Assembly (NCBI GenBank): GCA_905147135.1 | Contig: LR990053.1 | Coordinates: forward strand, 15,822,501-15,886,500 | Direction of reading: 5' to 3' | DNA: 64,000 nucleotides | Source of the DNA: Blastobasis lacticolella | Taxonomy: Eukaryota > Arthropoda > Insecta > Lepidoptera > Blastobasidae | Shown: positions 22,391-33,623 of the stretch, one piece after another | Layout: every line of letters starts with the position of its first letter | How positions within the stretch are numbered: position 1 is the stretch's first letter | The notes under the pieces: generated by a model | Told to the model about the DNA's origin: nothing | The model's database searches: none | What the model saw: only the letters and a program-made list of their open reading frames with translations | Translations under genes and position numbers: made by a program

Positions 22391-22645
22391 ATTATATAAA
22401 TTTTATACCATAAATATTGACAATCTAGCTTACTACATGTCTGGCGGTAAGCATTTCATTTTCCTTTTTTTTTTTAATTCACACTTTATTGCCTTGTGCT
22501 GGCGATAATCCGACTTTAATTCTCTGTAAATTGGACGCTAATCTCCTACAACGCTTCCGCTAAATTATTGAACATATCTCTCACCTTTCATGATGGCACT
22601 ATCGTGTAAATCGGCTACTGTTAAGAAAGCGCTTACGTGATGTAG

Positions 22646-22652
22646 TTATATA
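22646..22652 (-). promoter_or_regulatory. TATA box retained upstream of the pseudogene
   Basis: TATATAA on the minus strand, 55 bases before the ATGAAAG exon at 22591. Surrounding bases match the active copy closely. The promoter may still work although the coding sequence is broken. Confidence 0.55.
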
Positions 22653-23031
22653 CCCGACAAAAATACCCAATCTAAACGGATTAATCAAGGAGAGTGCAGT
22701 AAATCACCACCGATAAGTACACTCAGTAACCAACAGACGTAAGTGGCGCATTATATATAATACGCGTACACAGATTCTGGTACTTATTGAAGTTTAAAGT
22801 AGGTTCTAAAGTCGCTTGCAGAATGGCTATTAAACAATCTGCATTACTGACTTCCTGTCGCAGTATGTAATCATTCAAATCAAATCAAAATCAAATTTAA
22901 TTATTTATTTGTAAAACACAGGTACAGTGAGATAGGTACTGCAATTAAGAGATACCGCTGTAATCCGCCGTTAGGCATACAAATATTGAATACATAAATT
23001 TAATTGGAATAAAATAACTACTTATTCAAAT

Positions 23032-24181
23032 TCGGCTTCAAGCCCCCCCCATACACAGACATACAAACACACAGTACACACACAACCTAAAAGTATCAAC
23101 ACATTATTTTCTTCATGTTAACTAATTTTTTTTTTAAGGTGAATTTTAAAACAAAGCCAAATGCGCTGGCATACGTAACACAGTCTTTAACTGGCACGGT
23201 TGCCAACGTGATCGCATAACCCTGTACAATTGTTAAAAATAGAGATTTATATTTTGTATTTATTTGCGTTACGCATTTCTCGAGCTACAGAGGGCTTTCG
23301 ACAGTGTCCCTCGGGAGACAATTTGGTGGGCTCTGAGAGCAAAGTCTGTGCCCGATGCGTACATTTGTATTATACAGGACATGCCTCCCTGGCTTATGAA
23401 GAACGCTGACGACATTGTACGGGTGAGCAAGCTTAGACAGGACCTTGAGACCAGGGTAAACACGTGGAAGGATATGCTAGAAAACGGTGGTTTGAATCTG
23501 AATATCGCCAAAACAGAGTATATGGCCAGCTACAGCGCGGATCCCGACACCATCCGTGTAGGTAACGAAACTGTCAATAGAACAGATAAATCCAAATATC
23601 TCGGATCCGTGATGCACGAGTCTGGCGATATCGGCCCCGATGTCAAGTCAATCTCTGCAGCTTGGGCCAAATGACGGGATCTTAGGGCAGTCATATGTGA
23701 CCCTAAAATCCCTGTCAAGCTCAAAGGGCTTATATACAAGAGTATAATTAGACCTGTGATGCTCTATGGCTGCGAGACATGGTCAGCGCTGACGAAACAC
23801 GTTCGCGAACTTCACGCCAACGAAATGAAAATGCTGCGCTGGATGTGCGGAGTTACGCGGCTCGATCGAGTACGTAATGAATACATGCGTGGCAGTCTTG
23901 GCGCGAGGGATATCGCGGACAAGATCGAGGAGGCTCGCCTGCGCTGGTTTGGTCCCGTGTTGCGTAAGCCTCAGGGATACGTGGGAATTAGGTGCCTGAA
24001 CCTGCCGGTATCAGGAAAGAGGCCCCGTGGGCGAACCAAGAAGCGATGGATTGACATCGCTGAGTCGGATGCGAGAGGCGCGTACGACGCGAGAATGCCG
24101 AAGACCGGGCGAAGTAGAGAATAAATTGTAGGAAAGCGGACACTGGTAGAGGCCGGGATAAGCGCTAGGACGATGATGATG
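23032..24181 (+). mobile_element. Truncated RTE-type LINE with 16-bp target duplication
   Basis: AACTACTTATTCAAAT occurs at 23016-23031 and 24182-24197. The insert carries plus-strand RT pieces: LELQRAFDSVPRETIWWALR, then (after an internal deletion) ADDIV and an INGGLNLNI-like thumb region. From 23756 comes the C-terminal part (LYGCETWSALTK; MLRWMCGVTRLDR; GKRPRGRTKKRW). The 3-prime end is a GATGATGATGA tail, typical of RTE elements. It is 5-prime truncated and has stops, so it cannot move itself. It sits only in the right arm of duplication A. Confidence 0.85.
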
Positions 24182-24839
24182 AACTACTTATTCAAATTAT
24201 TTAAAACACTAATATATGTAAATTTGGATACTAATAATATTTCAAATTGTCACAAATATTGAATGTATCAAATTGAATAGAAAATCAGAAAAACGTTGAA
24301 GACCGTTTCCTCTTATTTTAGCAACTGGTGTGGTAAATGAAGGGCTTATTTATGTAGTGTCACTAGTTTATTAAGTATTTAAGGTTAGCATAGGATTAAC
24401 ATTAAAAGAGACCAGCACGCAGAGAGAAGACAGAGATCGGTACGACTGACCATAAACATAGATGTACAGTAACAAACCATTTGTAAAGCTGCCTCTTAAC
24501 TAACGAACATAACAGTTCCCATGAAGGCGCTGTTGTCTGTAGCCTAGTGGAATGCGCAACCAGGATATTGACGTTCCTGCGCGCATAGATTAGCTAAATA
24601 ACCAATTAAACGAACTTTAAGAATACTTCCATAATTTTCAGCATAAGATGAACACGACAGACACGAAGTACTAATTTACATACCTTGCCTTGTGCCTGTC
24701 TTCCATTCCATGTCACCGTACGCGAATTTTGATTCCACGCATATCAGGTGGTAGGACTCTGTCTCAAGCGTGAGGGGTGCGCCTGGTTGATTCAAATCAA
24801 AAAAGCAATATTATATATTTATAATATATTCGATATTTT

Positions 24840-27491
24840 ATACTAAATTAACCTAGAACTAACAGTAATTTCTCTTTATTTTCATATGACATTTTTTGGC
24901 GAGCTTTTTGAACAATTTTCTTACAACTACTGTAACAGTTACAATACAGACGTAATTTTCTATTTAATCTGTTGTAGAGAAGCGGTCCAGGGAACATGTA
25001 AAACCTTGATGAGAATACATGTTTTGTTGCATTTTGAGGGCAAACAATATATTTCCGTCTTGATTTAATAATTTCCGTGCTATATGGAAGGGCTGAGTGT
25101 TGTTTTAATACCGTGTTTAATATAAACAATTGTCTTACAGTTAATATATTACTAGCTTTATACAGCAACACCGTTGGATAGAGGAAGGGACGAAAGTAGA
25201 AACCTTTGAACGGCTCTCTGGGCTCTTTCAATATTTATTAATAACGTTTTACCTACCACACCCCACGACGTAATGCAGTAGGTTAATAGTGATTGGCAAA
25301 GTGAGAAATAACCCTGTTTTATTAGCTTAAAGTTAGAAATAGATCGCATTTTTTTAAAAACATATATTGATTTACGGATTCTGCCGCAGAGTGCTTCCTT
25401 TTAATTGTCAGATTTTCATCAAATATTACCCCCAAATATTTAAGTTAAATTGTTTTTGCTATTTCAGTGCATTTACACTCGTTGGTCATCAGGTCACAGT
25501 AATTGGCATATAGCTTCGGAATTGTTTGAGCAGGATTGAATTTACGCATGGAAAACTTAATATATTTGGTCTTTTCTACATTTAATATTTAATATTAGAT
25601 GTTGCTGTAGCCAATTATTTACTACATTAAAACCCCTCTGTGCATATTCGTAGGATTCCTCTTTCGAACTTGCCGAGAAAAGGAGAGCTATACCATCGGC
25701 GTAAGATATGATTGTGCCCTTGTCTAAATGAAGGTTGCAGAGGTAATTTATATAAATTAAAAATAGAGTAGGACCCAAGATACTTTCTTAGGGAACTCCG
25801 TAACTGGTATTTTTTTGATCAGCACTGACGTACTGTGCAATTTATCCGCTGTATGTTTCATACAGCGGATGAGACCTGGCGTGATCCAAGGTTTTATATT
25901 GTAATTTTTGTTGCTCGATTTTACATAGCTTGTACTGTTCTGAATAGCTTGCTGTACGGTTTTTATTAAGTAAGACATACTACTATTCGCGTTAGCAGAA
26001 ATGTAAACTGGGCTAAATATTACATAAATCGTTTTTAACTTGGCGAATCTTTTTGTTCGACATACCCACGGCACGACATACATACATACGGTGTCTTAAG
26101 ATTTAAGGTTAGTATTACAGCATTATGATCGGTTATTGTGGAGTTAGTCACTAGTACAATTGATTGATGATTAGATTTAAGCTTGATATGGTCAAAACTA
26201 GAGCCGCTCTGATGGGTAGGGAATGTGTGCGCTGAAAGTAAGCCATGAAAATGACACAGTCACGATATTCGGGACCAGCTGCATCTGATCGCTCTGGACG
26301 TATATTCAAGCTTATGTCTCCCACTAGAGATATATTTTGGAAAGATGATAAGCTTTGTAGTGTCTCGTTTAATGACTCTATAAATATATCTGTTTGCCTA
26401 AAAGAAGGTGGCCTGTATAAGGCCAGTATAGCAACATCTGTGCCAATTTTGATAAGAATTCGATTACAATCTCTCATATTGTGTTCTTCAACGGTCACAC
26501 CCAAAGTATATTTAATGTAAACTACTACCCCGTCATTCTGATTGTAAATTATTTTACTAATGTACTGTTTGTAGCCTTCCATTATGGGCACATTGTACTG
26601 GTTATTTAGCCAGCATTCGGTTGAAACAATGATGCCAAAGGCAATGTTTAGTCGCTATTGGAATGCGGTAAAGTTGTCGATTTTTTTAAAGATACTACGT
26701 ATGTTTTGTGTTAGTATGGTTAATGGATTACGGTAAGCGGAAACAAATTGTATGCAGTTCTCTACATCACAAGACCTTGACTCGGATACAGATAAATTAT
26801 CTAAAACCTTAAAGTGATAATCCGTCATTCGCACAAAGAAAGTTCTAAAACGAATAACTATATTTGGCGCTCTTAGGCGCCCCCATAATCTACAGTGTTT
26901 ATGTACCTTTTTTCGGCCATTAGCTTGGCGGGACATTCAGGAGCACCTGTTTAATGGTTGCTCGGCTTTTTGAAGCGCGAGCACGTCGCGCATTTTGCTG
27001 GCTCAGTTATTTTTTGTGCAGTCGTTTAGTGAGTGGCCTAGATCGCCACAATGGCCGCACGTGATATTAGCCTGACGACAAGATTTTGCTGCATGTCCAT
27101 ACTGCTGACACTTAAAGAAGCAAGTGACAAGAGTAGAGTCTCTGACAGGGCATGATGACCAGCTTACGAAGGTTATATCTTGCGTTATGAGCGCCTTACG
27201 TATGAGAGTAGGAACTTTTAAAAGACTTATGACTCAACTTTATGAACGTCAAAAAGATCTCAAGTGTCATATTATCTAGCTTTTCTGCCAGGTTTTGATT
27301 AAAAACGCACTTGAAGACCTCGGACTTTTGTATCGTTGTTTTAGGTCTTGTAGCTGCTGTGATAAGTCGTGCTTCTCTTTTAGGGCTTGAAGCATACTAT
27401 GAGTTTGAGCGGCATGTTTTATTAGGGCTTGGTGATCTATTTCTGTCGTGAAGCTACAATGCTTGCATTGTTGTGTTCTGGCATGAGGCAT
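24840..27491 (-). pseudogene. Decayed CR1/jockey-like LINE with ORF1 and ORF2 remnants
   Basis: Read on the minus strand from 27491 down. An ORF1 piece has a helical segment and two zinc knuckles near 27010-27150 (CQQYGHAAKSC and CGHCGDLGHSLNDC). Then come an ORF2 start, an endonuclease-like region (LTILTQNIRSIFKKIDNF, then ALYRPPS and LVGDISLNI), a shortened RT with YADG, and the C-terminus ending KEKLLLVLG at about 24848. Several stops and a deletion before the RT core break it. Of the CR1-like copies here it is the most complete in domain content. Confidence 0.8.
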
Positions 27492-27654
27492 TTCATCTTA
27501 GTCCTCACAGTGAAAACGCACCTGCGGTTCTGCATTTTTGTTCACTACAATCTAAACGTATGAATTGTAGATATTATGTCGACATATATTGACATACCAT
27601 CAGGTGCTCTGTCTGCTCGTATGTCATCAAATAGCATAAAAAAAGCCTTTAACA

Positions 27655-27892
27655 GTTCACTGCAGGACTTAGGGACTCTCCCACTAAAGCGATAGTTATT
27701 GTCATAATCTCCAAACTTGGCAGGAGGGTGGGATTGCAATGAAATGAATATAGCAAAGGAAAACGTTGCTGCCCATTTTCCAGCCTACGGCGACTCTAAA
27801 AGATTTGCCTCGAAAACAGTCGGCTTGTACGATACCGACAAGTGTAAGTGGTTGATGCTATTCTATTCTGCCGGACACCACACGGCGAATGT
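27655..27892 (-). repeat. Family A SINE-like element within segment B copy
   Basis: Antisense: starts on plus with CACTGCAGGACTTAGGGACT and ends at GGACACCACACGG. Mate of 8631-8850. Confidence 0.6.
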
Positions 27893-28189
27893 GTGTATCA
27901 TATACACACACGCTTCCCCTCAATGCGTACAGCCAAGTAGTGGAAGTCTCTACATGCGAATATGTAGACGTGGGCAGAGACCACATTGAACCTTTATACC
28001 TGTTTAAATCCGCGCCAACATTGTAGACCCGGGCGAGATTAAATTGCTTGCAGATGACAAAGGAATAAAATGTTGGGTCTTTAGTCGATTCACACCGCGA
28101 GCGGTTCGGACCGCGTTGCGAATCGCCCAAGAGCTCTTTCTGAATGGATTCTTTCGCACCGTACAGACAGTCAACAATATTAAGAAATT

Positions 28190-29560
28190 AAGCCCATTCA
28201 CAAAAAAGGGAACAAGAGCTGTGTCAATAACTACAGACCCATCACCCTACTGCCATCTTTATCGAAAATACTAGAAAGGATAATCTATAAGAGACTCGTA
28301 CAATACTTGGAATGTAATCAACTACTAGCACCATCGCTATATGGATTTCGATCAGGACGATCTACTAATGACGCGGTCGACAATCTCACTGATTATCTTG
28401 TGACGCAACTCGACTCCCAAAAAAAATGTTTAACTATCTTTTTAGGCCTTGCCAAGGCTTTTGACACGGTAACAATCCCTATTCTTCTCGACAAACTTCA
28501 AATCCTGGGAATACGATGGTTACCCCATCGCCTGATAAAAGACTATCTCACTGATAGAACTCAACGTGTTTCTATTGACAATATAATTAGCGAGGAACTC
28601 CCCACTGAATACGGTATTCCCCAAGGAAGTATCATGGGTCCGATATTATTCCTAATTTATGTCAACGAGTTATGCTCACTCCCTCTCACTAATGGTAGAA
28701 TACTTACATACGCTGACGGTACTGCCCTACTTTTTAGCGACAATAGTTGGACCGAAGTTTTCAGACAAGCGCAAGAGGGTTTCTACTCAGTATCCCGATG
28801 GCTCAAGAATAATGCATTTACACTAAATACCGACAAGACCAAGTACATGACTTTCTTTTATAATTCCTCTACCCAGCCTCCAGTAAACATGTATGATATT
28901 GTTGCTCATTCCTGTCTAACGACCGACCCGCTCAAACAAAATAGTACCTGCTCCTGTCCTAAAATTAGCTCTACCAAGTCAATGTCCTATCTAGGCGTGA
29001 TTATTGACCAACATTTAAATTTTAAGTTGCACATCGAAACCCTTACTACAAGAATGCGTAAACTAATATACGTCTTCAAAAACCTTAGACATGCTGCCAA
29101 TGAGGCTTTACGATGATCCGTTTACCTTGCGCTGTGCCAATCTTTACTTCTATACTGCATTACAACATGGGGTGGCCCACATAAAACAACTATTATTGAC
29201 TTGGAAAGAGCACACAGAGCTATCTTAAAAGTTAGTACCTTCCGACCCTTCCGCTATCCGACGACCCAATTGCTACATGAATGTGACGTTCTTTCAGTTC
29301 GCCAATTATGCATTTTGCAAATGGTTATAAAAAAACACTCCCTAGTGCCCTTCAATCCCGAAACAAGTCATAGACGTGCGGACATGGTGTGCAACAATTA
29401 ATTATTCCGCACACAGCACTCTCACAGGTTTTTCTGTTTCCTTGGCACTTATCTTTATAACAAATTAAATCGCAACCTACGTATCCACCATATGAATAAA
29501 TTTAATTGTACGAGGAAACAGAGAAAATACTAGAAGTTGTTGGTTAACTATAAGCATAGT
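28190..29560 (+). pseudogene. CR1/jockey-like LINE ORF2, 3-prime half, better-kept copy
   Basis: An open frame from about 28190 to 29116 covers RT fingers to thumb: NNYRPITLLPSLSKILERI, YGFRSGRSTNDAVDNL, LAKAFDTV, EYGIPQGSIMGPILFLIYVN, then YADG instead of YADD, and SYLGVIIDQHLNFKLH. A TGA stop follows at 29114-29116. Homology continues beyond it (RSVYLALCQSLLLYCITTWG, then ERAHRAILKVS) to the C-terminal KILEVVG near 29545. The second catalytic aspartate is Gly, so the enzyme should be inactive even apart from the stop. No endonuclease domain is present. Confidence 0.85.
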
Positions 29561-30041
29561 ACGTAAGTTTTAGTACTTAAATCTCATCCTACTGTACCCT
29601 ATACATACAATTTAAACAATTTATTGTTTCACAAAATACATGTAAGAATTAACCTATATATTTAGACCTACTAACCTGGATGCCTAAGATACAAGTAAAT
29701 AATTTACTTAGTTTAGGTGTCCAAACTATCAATAACTAGAATTAAGTACCTATTATTATTTGTGCAAGTCTTGTAAATATGTAGCCTTGATTTTATTTGT
29801 ACCCATTTACTATAAGTAGGTATGTTGTAATTTTTAATTAACTTGTTATTTTTGTTTAATTTTTATTTGAATACCCCTATTTTACCCCTACCTACCGGTT
29901 TTTCTTGCCTACTAAACCTTTTCCTTGAATCACTCTATCTCAAAACTGTATTAAAATCCATTGCGTAGTTTAAAAGATGGAAGCGTACATGCATACAGAC
30001 GGCGGGAAGCGACTTTGTTTTATACCATGTTTAGAAGTCCT

Positions 30042-30241
30042 ATGACGACCTGAGTGGTTCAATGGTCTACCACGCAAGAAGTCCCGGGCTCGATTCCCGG
30101 CCTGGCTGATATTTTAATGATGAATTTTAATTTCTGTTACGGGTCTGGGTGTTCTATGTATAATAAGTATGTATTTAAAAGTATATAAGTAGTATATACG
30201 TTAGCTAACACCCATAGTACAAGCTTGTATGAATTTGTCTA
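30042..30241 (+). repeat. Family B tRNA-derived SINE
   Basis: Head GACGACCTGAGTGGTTCAATG at about 30043, B box GGCTCGATTCCCGGC, middle TTTCTGTTACGGGTCTGGG, tail shortened. Mate of 12478-12712. Confidence 0.75.
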
Positions 30242-30342
30242 CTATTTTTTTTTATACTTTGTTTAGAAGTCCTATGCCGCGTCTGTCTATCTGTCTGTTC
30301 GCGTTAAACTCAAAAAAGTTCTGAACGGTTTTCGGTTTTCAC

Positions 30343-31362
30343 TAGAAATGAATCGGATAGTGATTTGGCCGGATACCGGATACCGGATATCCGGACAGCC
30401 TCTTAGCCGGATAGCCGGATATCTGGAGGCCGAATATTCGGCTGAACTTAGTCTCTGAACAAGTTTCTGCAAACTGTAATCGTGGGGTGGGCTTTAGACG
30501 ACTGCATGTTTTTACGAGATTTCAAGTCTTCCTTCAATGAGAATAATTTGAACGTTGAACTGAACAAATCTTTCGACCTCGAAAGGATTCGTAGTTTCGA
30601 AATACGGGCTTACACATTTACCCAGCATATCAGAGAACAAACGACTTCGTATATTACCTCTAAATATAGAGAAATTTGTATTTTGATCCAGAATAAATCT
30701 TGATTGACTTTGGAAAAAATGTTTTACTAAACAACACTTGTCAAAACAACACACGACAGAAATGCACATTTTTTTCGCTAGTTAGCGGGTGTCACCCTGT
30801 TGCGAAAAGTACGTATCTAATGTCCACACTCGTGGAAGTTACAAAGTCTCATATATCCCAAAGAAAATTAGAGAATGCCGACAAAGAAAATGAAAATGAA
30901 AAAAGTATTTATTGAATTAGTATTACGTTAATTAATCTGTTTTCAAACGTCAACAATCTTAAGGAAAGCAAAAGGAAAATTAAGCGAGCTCATTCAGGTA
31001 GGGGGCGACGCATACAGACCGATCAGCGCAAACGAGCCCTTACACCGGCGAGACACCGGGCACCGACACACGCCACTCGGAACAAATAAGAAAAAACGAA
31101 CGGGCATGTGCTCGTTCACCCCAAACACCACTATTGTGCAAGTAGCCCTAAATTTCTCGACGACGACGCACTGCTGCGGAAGGCCCCACGCGCCACCTGG
31201 CTGACGATGGTCCAACGAGACCTGAAATGAAGGAAGCCGATGAGCAAAATCATTTTTATGGAATTTTCATACATTTTTTACTATCCGGTATCCGGCCGGA
31301 CAGTAAATTAAGGCCGGATACGCCGGATACCGGATAGCAACCGGATATCCGTTTCATCTCTA
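30343..31362. mobile_element. Non-autonomous hAT element 1 with 8-bp target duplication
   Basis: Flanked by GTTTTCAC at 30335-30342 and 31363-31370. Ends read TAGAAATGAATCGGAT (left) and, inward from the right, TAGAGATGAAACGGAT. Both subterminal regions carry many CCGGATA/TATCCGG motifs. An 8-base duplication and TAGAG-type ends fit the hAT superfamily. Internal sequence has no transposase frame. Parts of the interior resemble element 2 in opposite orientation (the TGTCCACACTCGTGGAAGTT motif near 30825). The unfilled site is preserved at 12380-12387. Confidence 0.8.
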
Positions 31363-31505
31363 GTTTTCACCAATAGACAGAGCGATTCGAGTACACTCAT
31401 ATGCGTCAAACCGTACAAACATCTATCCTACATAAATCCTTACAACCCTTCACATTTATGCCGTTGTAAATAAATAGCTAATAGGCAAGTGTTTTTTTAT
31501 TTGCT

Positions 31506-31646
31506 AGGACAAATTTACGCAACGCCATCTAGCCCCAAAGTAAGCAAATTGTGCTATGGGTGTTATTGTTTTAGTCGGCCGGGAATCGAACCCAGGACCT
31601 CTGCGTGGCAGACAGGCATGTAACTAACAGAACCACTCAGGACGTC
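31506..31646 (-). repeat. Family B SINE, mate of 12098-12240
   Basis: Antisense; B box on plus GCCGGGAATCGAACCCAGG. Same internal deletion as the left-arm mate, showing that both descend from one insertion before the duplication. Confidence 0.7.
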
Positions 31647-31770
31647 AAATAAAAATATAATCTTTCGAAGCCACGTTATCCTTTTAAATTAGGTGACTGT
31701 AGATTTGGTCGTTTTGGTCTCATCATTTCCTACTAAAACATAATGACTAACAGTGTATGCGTAATCAATG

Positions 31771-32058
31771 TGGCGACATCTATCGCTCTACTGCTCCAAT
31801 AGGGAAGACTCAACGATAAATCACATTACGAGTACCCGAACACAAGGTTGGCAAGCATCCGCACATAGATGGTGCTAACAATCCTACATCGCGCTAGAGA
31901 AATGTGCCAACTTCCACGGCATATATATAACTTCTGACGATCAACTGTCGGGCCCTTGGTCCCCTGGTCACAACAACTGGCCAGGCCAATTACCCTTTTC
32001 TACCTTCTTTCCATCTTTGCTTGCCAATATTGGCGGCAACATTATCCTGCACCGCCAA
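31771..32058 (+). repeat. Family C repeat with 8-bp target duplication
   Basis: AATCAATG at 31763-31770 and 32059-32066. Starts TGGCGACATCTATCGCTC and ends CCTGCACCGCCAA. No inverted ends and no long A tail. The left arm has the unfilled site at 11963-11970. Other copies: 53448-53745 and, inverted, 63125-63410. Class unknown. Confidence 0.7.
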
Positions 32059-32513
32059 AATCAATGCTACATCTTTTATTTTTCAAATTATGTTGGTTAC
32101 TTTGTTTGAACAAAACAAGAAATCATTGACTGCCAGCCAGTGTAGTCGGTGAATCATTGTAGACATGTAAATGCAAACGATTTTCCTTATAATTTCCGGG
32201 GCTAGAAGTCAGATATAGCCAAATGATATTTTTCATGAAAATCCAATACCTTCTATTGTATACTTACTCGCCAATGGGACGGGAGTGGAGGAAGACGCTT
32301 AGATAAAACTCTAAATCTAAAACTTCAGTCTTTCTTTGCTGAAATTATCTGCTTTTATCCGACTGCGACAGATGGAGGGTTATGTTTTTCGAGCGTATGT
32401 ATGTAAACCACTTTTCTTCAACATAGGTATATTGTACGAACCGCAACGGAACTCTTTACCTGATTTACTATCTTTTGATATAACTTGGAAATTTTCAAAT
32501 CCAAAGTAAAAAG

Positions 32514-33623
32514 TAGAGATGTAACGGATATCCGGCCACTATCCGGTATCCGGCCTATCCGGCCATAATTTACTATCCGGCCGGATACCGGATAATGCGT
32601 TAATATCCGGCCGGATACCGGATAGTAAAAAATGTATGAAAAGCCCATAAAAGTGATTTTGCTCATCGGAAATATATGCCCTTCTGATGCAGTCGAGTAA
32701 AAAGTCGTATCAAAACGTTTAAAAACCATAAATATTAATCAAAGAACTATTGATTATGTCGGCATCGGCACCTTTTCTACTCGTATCGTTCATTTGGTAG
32801 GTTAGCAAAAATTTTTAATAGTTTTCTGGTCTCTTCTTTTTGCACTATGCCTATTCCATTAGCTGGAGTCAACTTTCCTTGTCTGCTTCCTCCATTTCTT
32901 TCTATTTTGAGCAGTAGCAGCGTCAATAATATTGTTCTTCAGGTCCCGTTGGTCCGCCGTCAGAGAGGTGGCGTGTGGGTAAGTGTCTTCCGCGTCAGCG
33001 AGTCGTCGTCGCCAAATTTAGGGCTACTTGCACTAAGGTGATCTTTGGGGCGGCGGAGCACATGCTCACACCATCGCATTGAGCGTTCTTAAATTTTCTC
33101 GGGCATAGGTGTGACTTTGAAACTTCCACGAGTGTGGACATTACGCTCTTTGCCTAACAGGGTGACACCCGCTGATCTGCATAAATACGCATTTTTCTCG
33201 TGTGTAGTTTTGACAAGTGCTGTTTAGTATTATAATGTACTAAGTGTAATAATTTAAAGTCAATCAAGATATATTTATATTGATATTATAGATATGAAAA
33301 CATATTATCCTGGATTAAAATATGAATTTCTTTATATTTAGAGGTAGTATACGATGTCGTTTATCCTCTACGAAACTGTTGGCTAATATGTAATCCATTG
33401 GTGGGCGGAAGCATTGTTCAGTTCAACGTTCAAATTATTCACATTAAACAAAAACTTTAAATTACATAAACATATGCAGTCGTATAGAGTCAGCTTGTAC
33501 AAACTTGTTCAGACACTATGACCTGTGAATATCCGGCCGCCGGATATCCGGCTATCCGGCTAGGAGGCTGGCCGGATATCCGGTATCCGGTATCCGGCCA
33601 AACAACTATCCGTTTCATCTCTA
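32514..33623. mobile_element. Non-autonomous hAT element 2 with 8-bp target duplication
   Basis: Flanked by GTAAAAAG at 32506-32513 and 33624-33631. Ends are TAGAGATGTAACGGAT and, inward from the right, TAGAGATGAAACGGAT, again with dense CCGGATA-type motifs next to both ends (32525-32625 and 33530-33600). Related to element 1 but in the other orientation. No transposase domain seen. Unfilled site at 11514-11521. Confidence 0.8.

Larger units (their letters stand above)
18792..22591 (-). pseudogene. Inverted pseudogene copy of the chitin-binding protein
   Basis: Equivalent exons on the minus strand are 22591-22585 (ATGAAAG then GTGAGA), 21951-21491 and 18875-18792. Three differences matter. 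The exon 2 acceptor reads CTCAC instead of CTCAG. The Trp codon after CPAD is TAG (21881-21883). The linker has one decapeptide unit rather than four. The internal ATG at 3351 of the active copy is TTG here. Both chitin-binding modules are otherwise uninterrupted, and the second splice junction and poly(A) signal are intact, so inactivation looks recent. A short frame from about 21820 to 21410 is still open. I did not see a way to make a secreted protein from it. Confidence 0.85.
18270..24400 (-). repeat. Inverted duplication A, right arm (pseudogene arm)
   Basis: Reverse complement of 838-6190. Insertions found only here: an RTE LINE (23032-24181), a TA-flanked DNA transposon (20317-21240) and a family E repeat (19996-20285). 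A (GATA)n tract near 18455 corresponds to the (TATC)n tract near 6008 in the other arm. Confidence 0.85.
27480..29872 (+). repeat. Inverted duplication B, right arm
   Basis: Reverse complement of 6235-9010. It holds a family A element (27655-27892), the non-coding composite part and a better-preserved LINE 3-prime half. Its right edge (29872) touches the right arm of C, whereas in the left copy that end of B touches A, so the copies sit in different contexts. Confidence 0.75.

Noticed and set aside
838..24400. Arms of duplication A as an uncollapsed haplotype artefact
   Set aside because: Opposite orientation, many one-sided precise insertions and clear divergence argue for real paralogues, though only long reads can settle it.
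24540..24800. Possible extra gene or exon between duplication A and the LINE
   Set aside because: No open frame with splice signals or domain; only anonymous AT-rich sequence.
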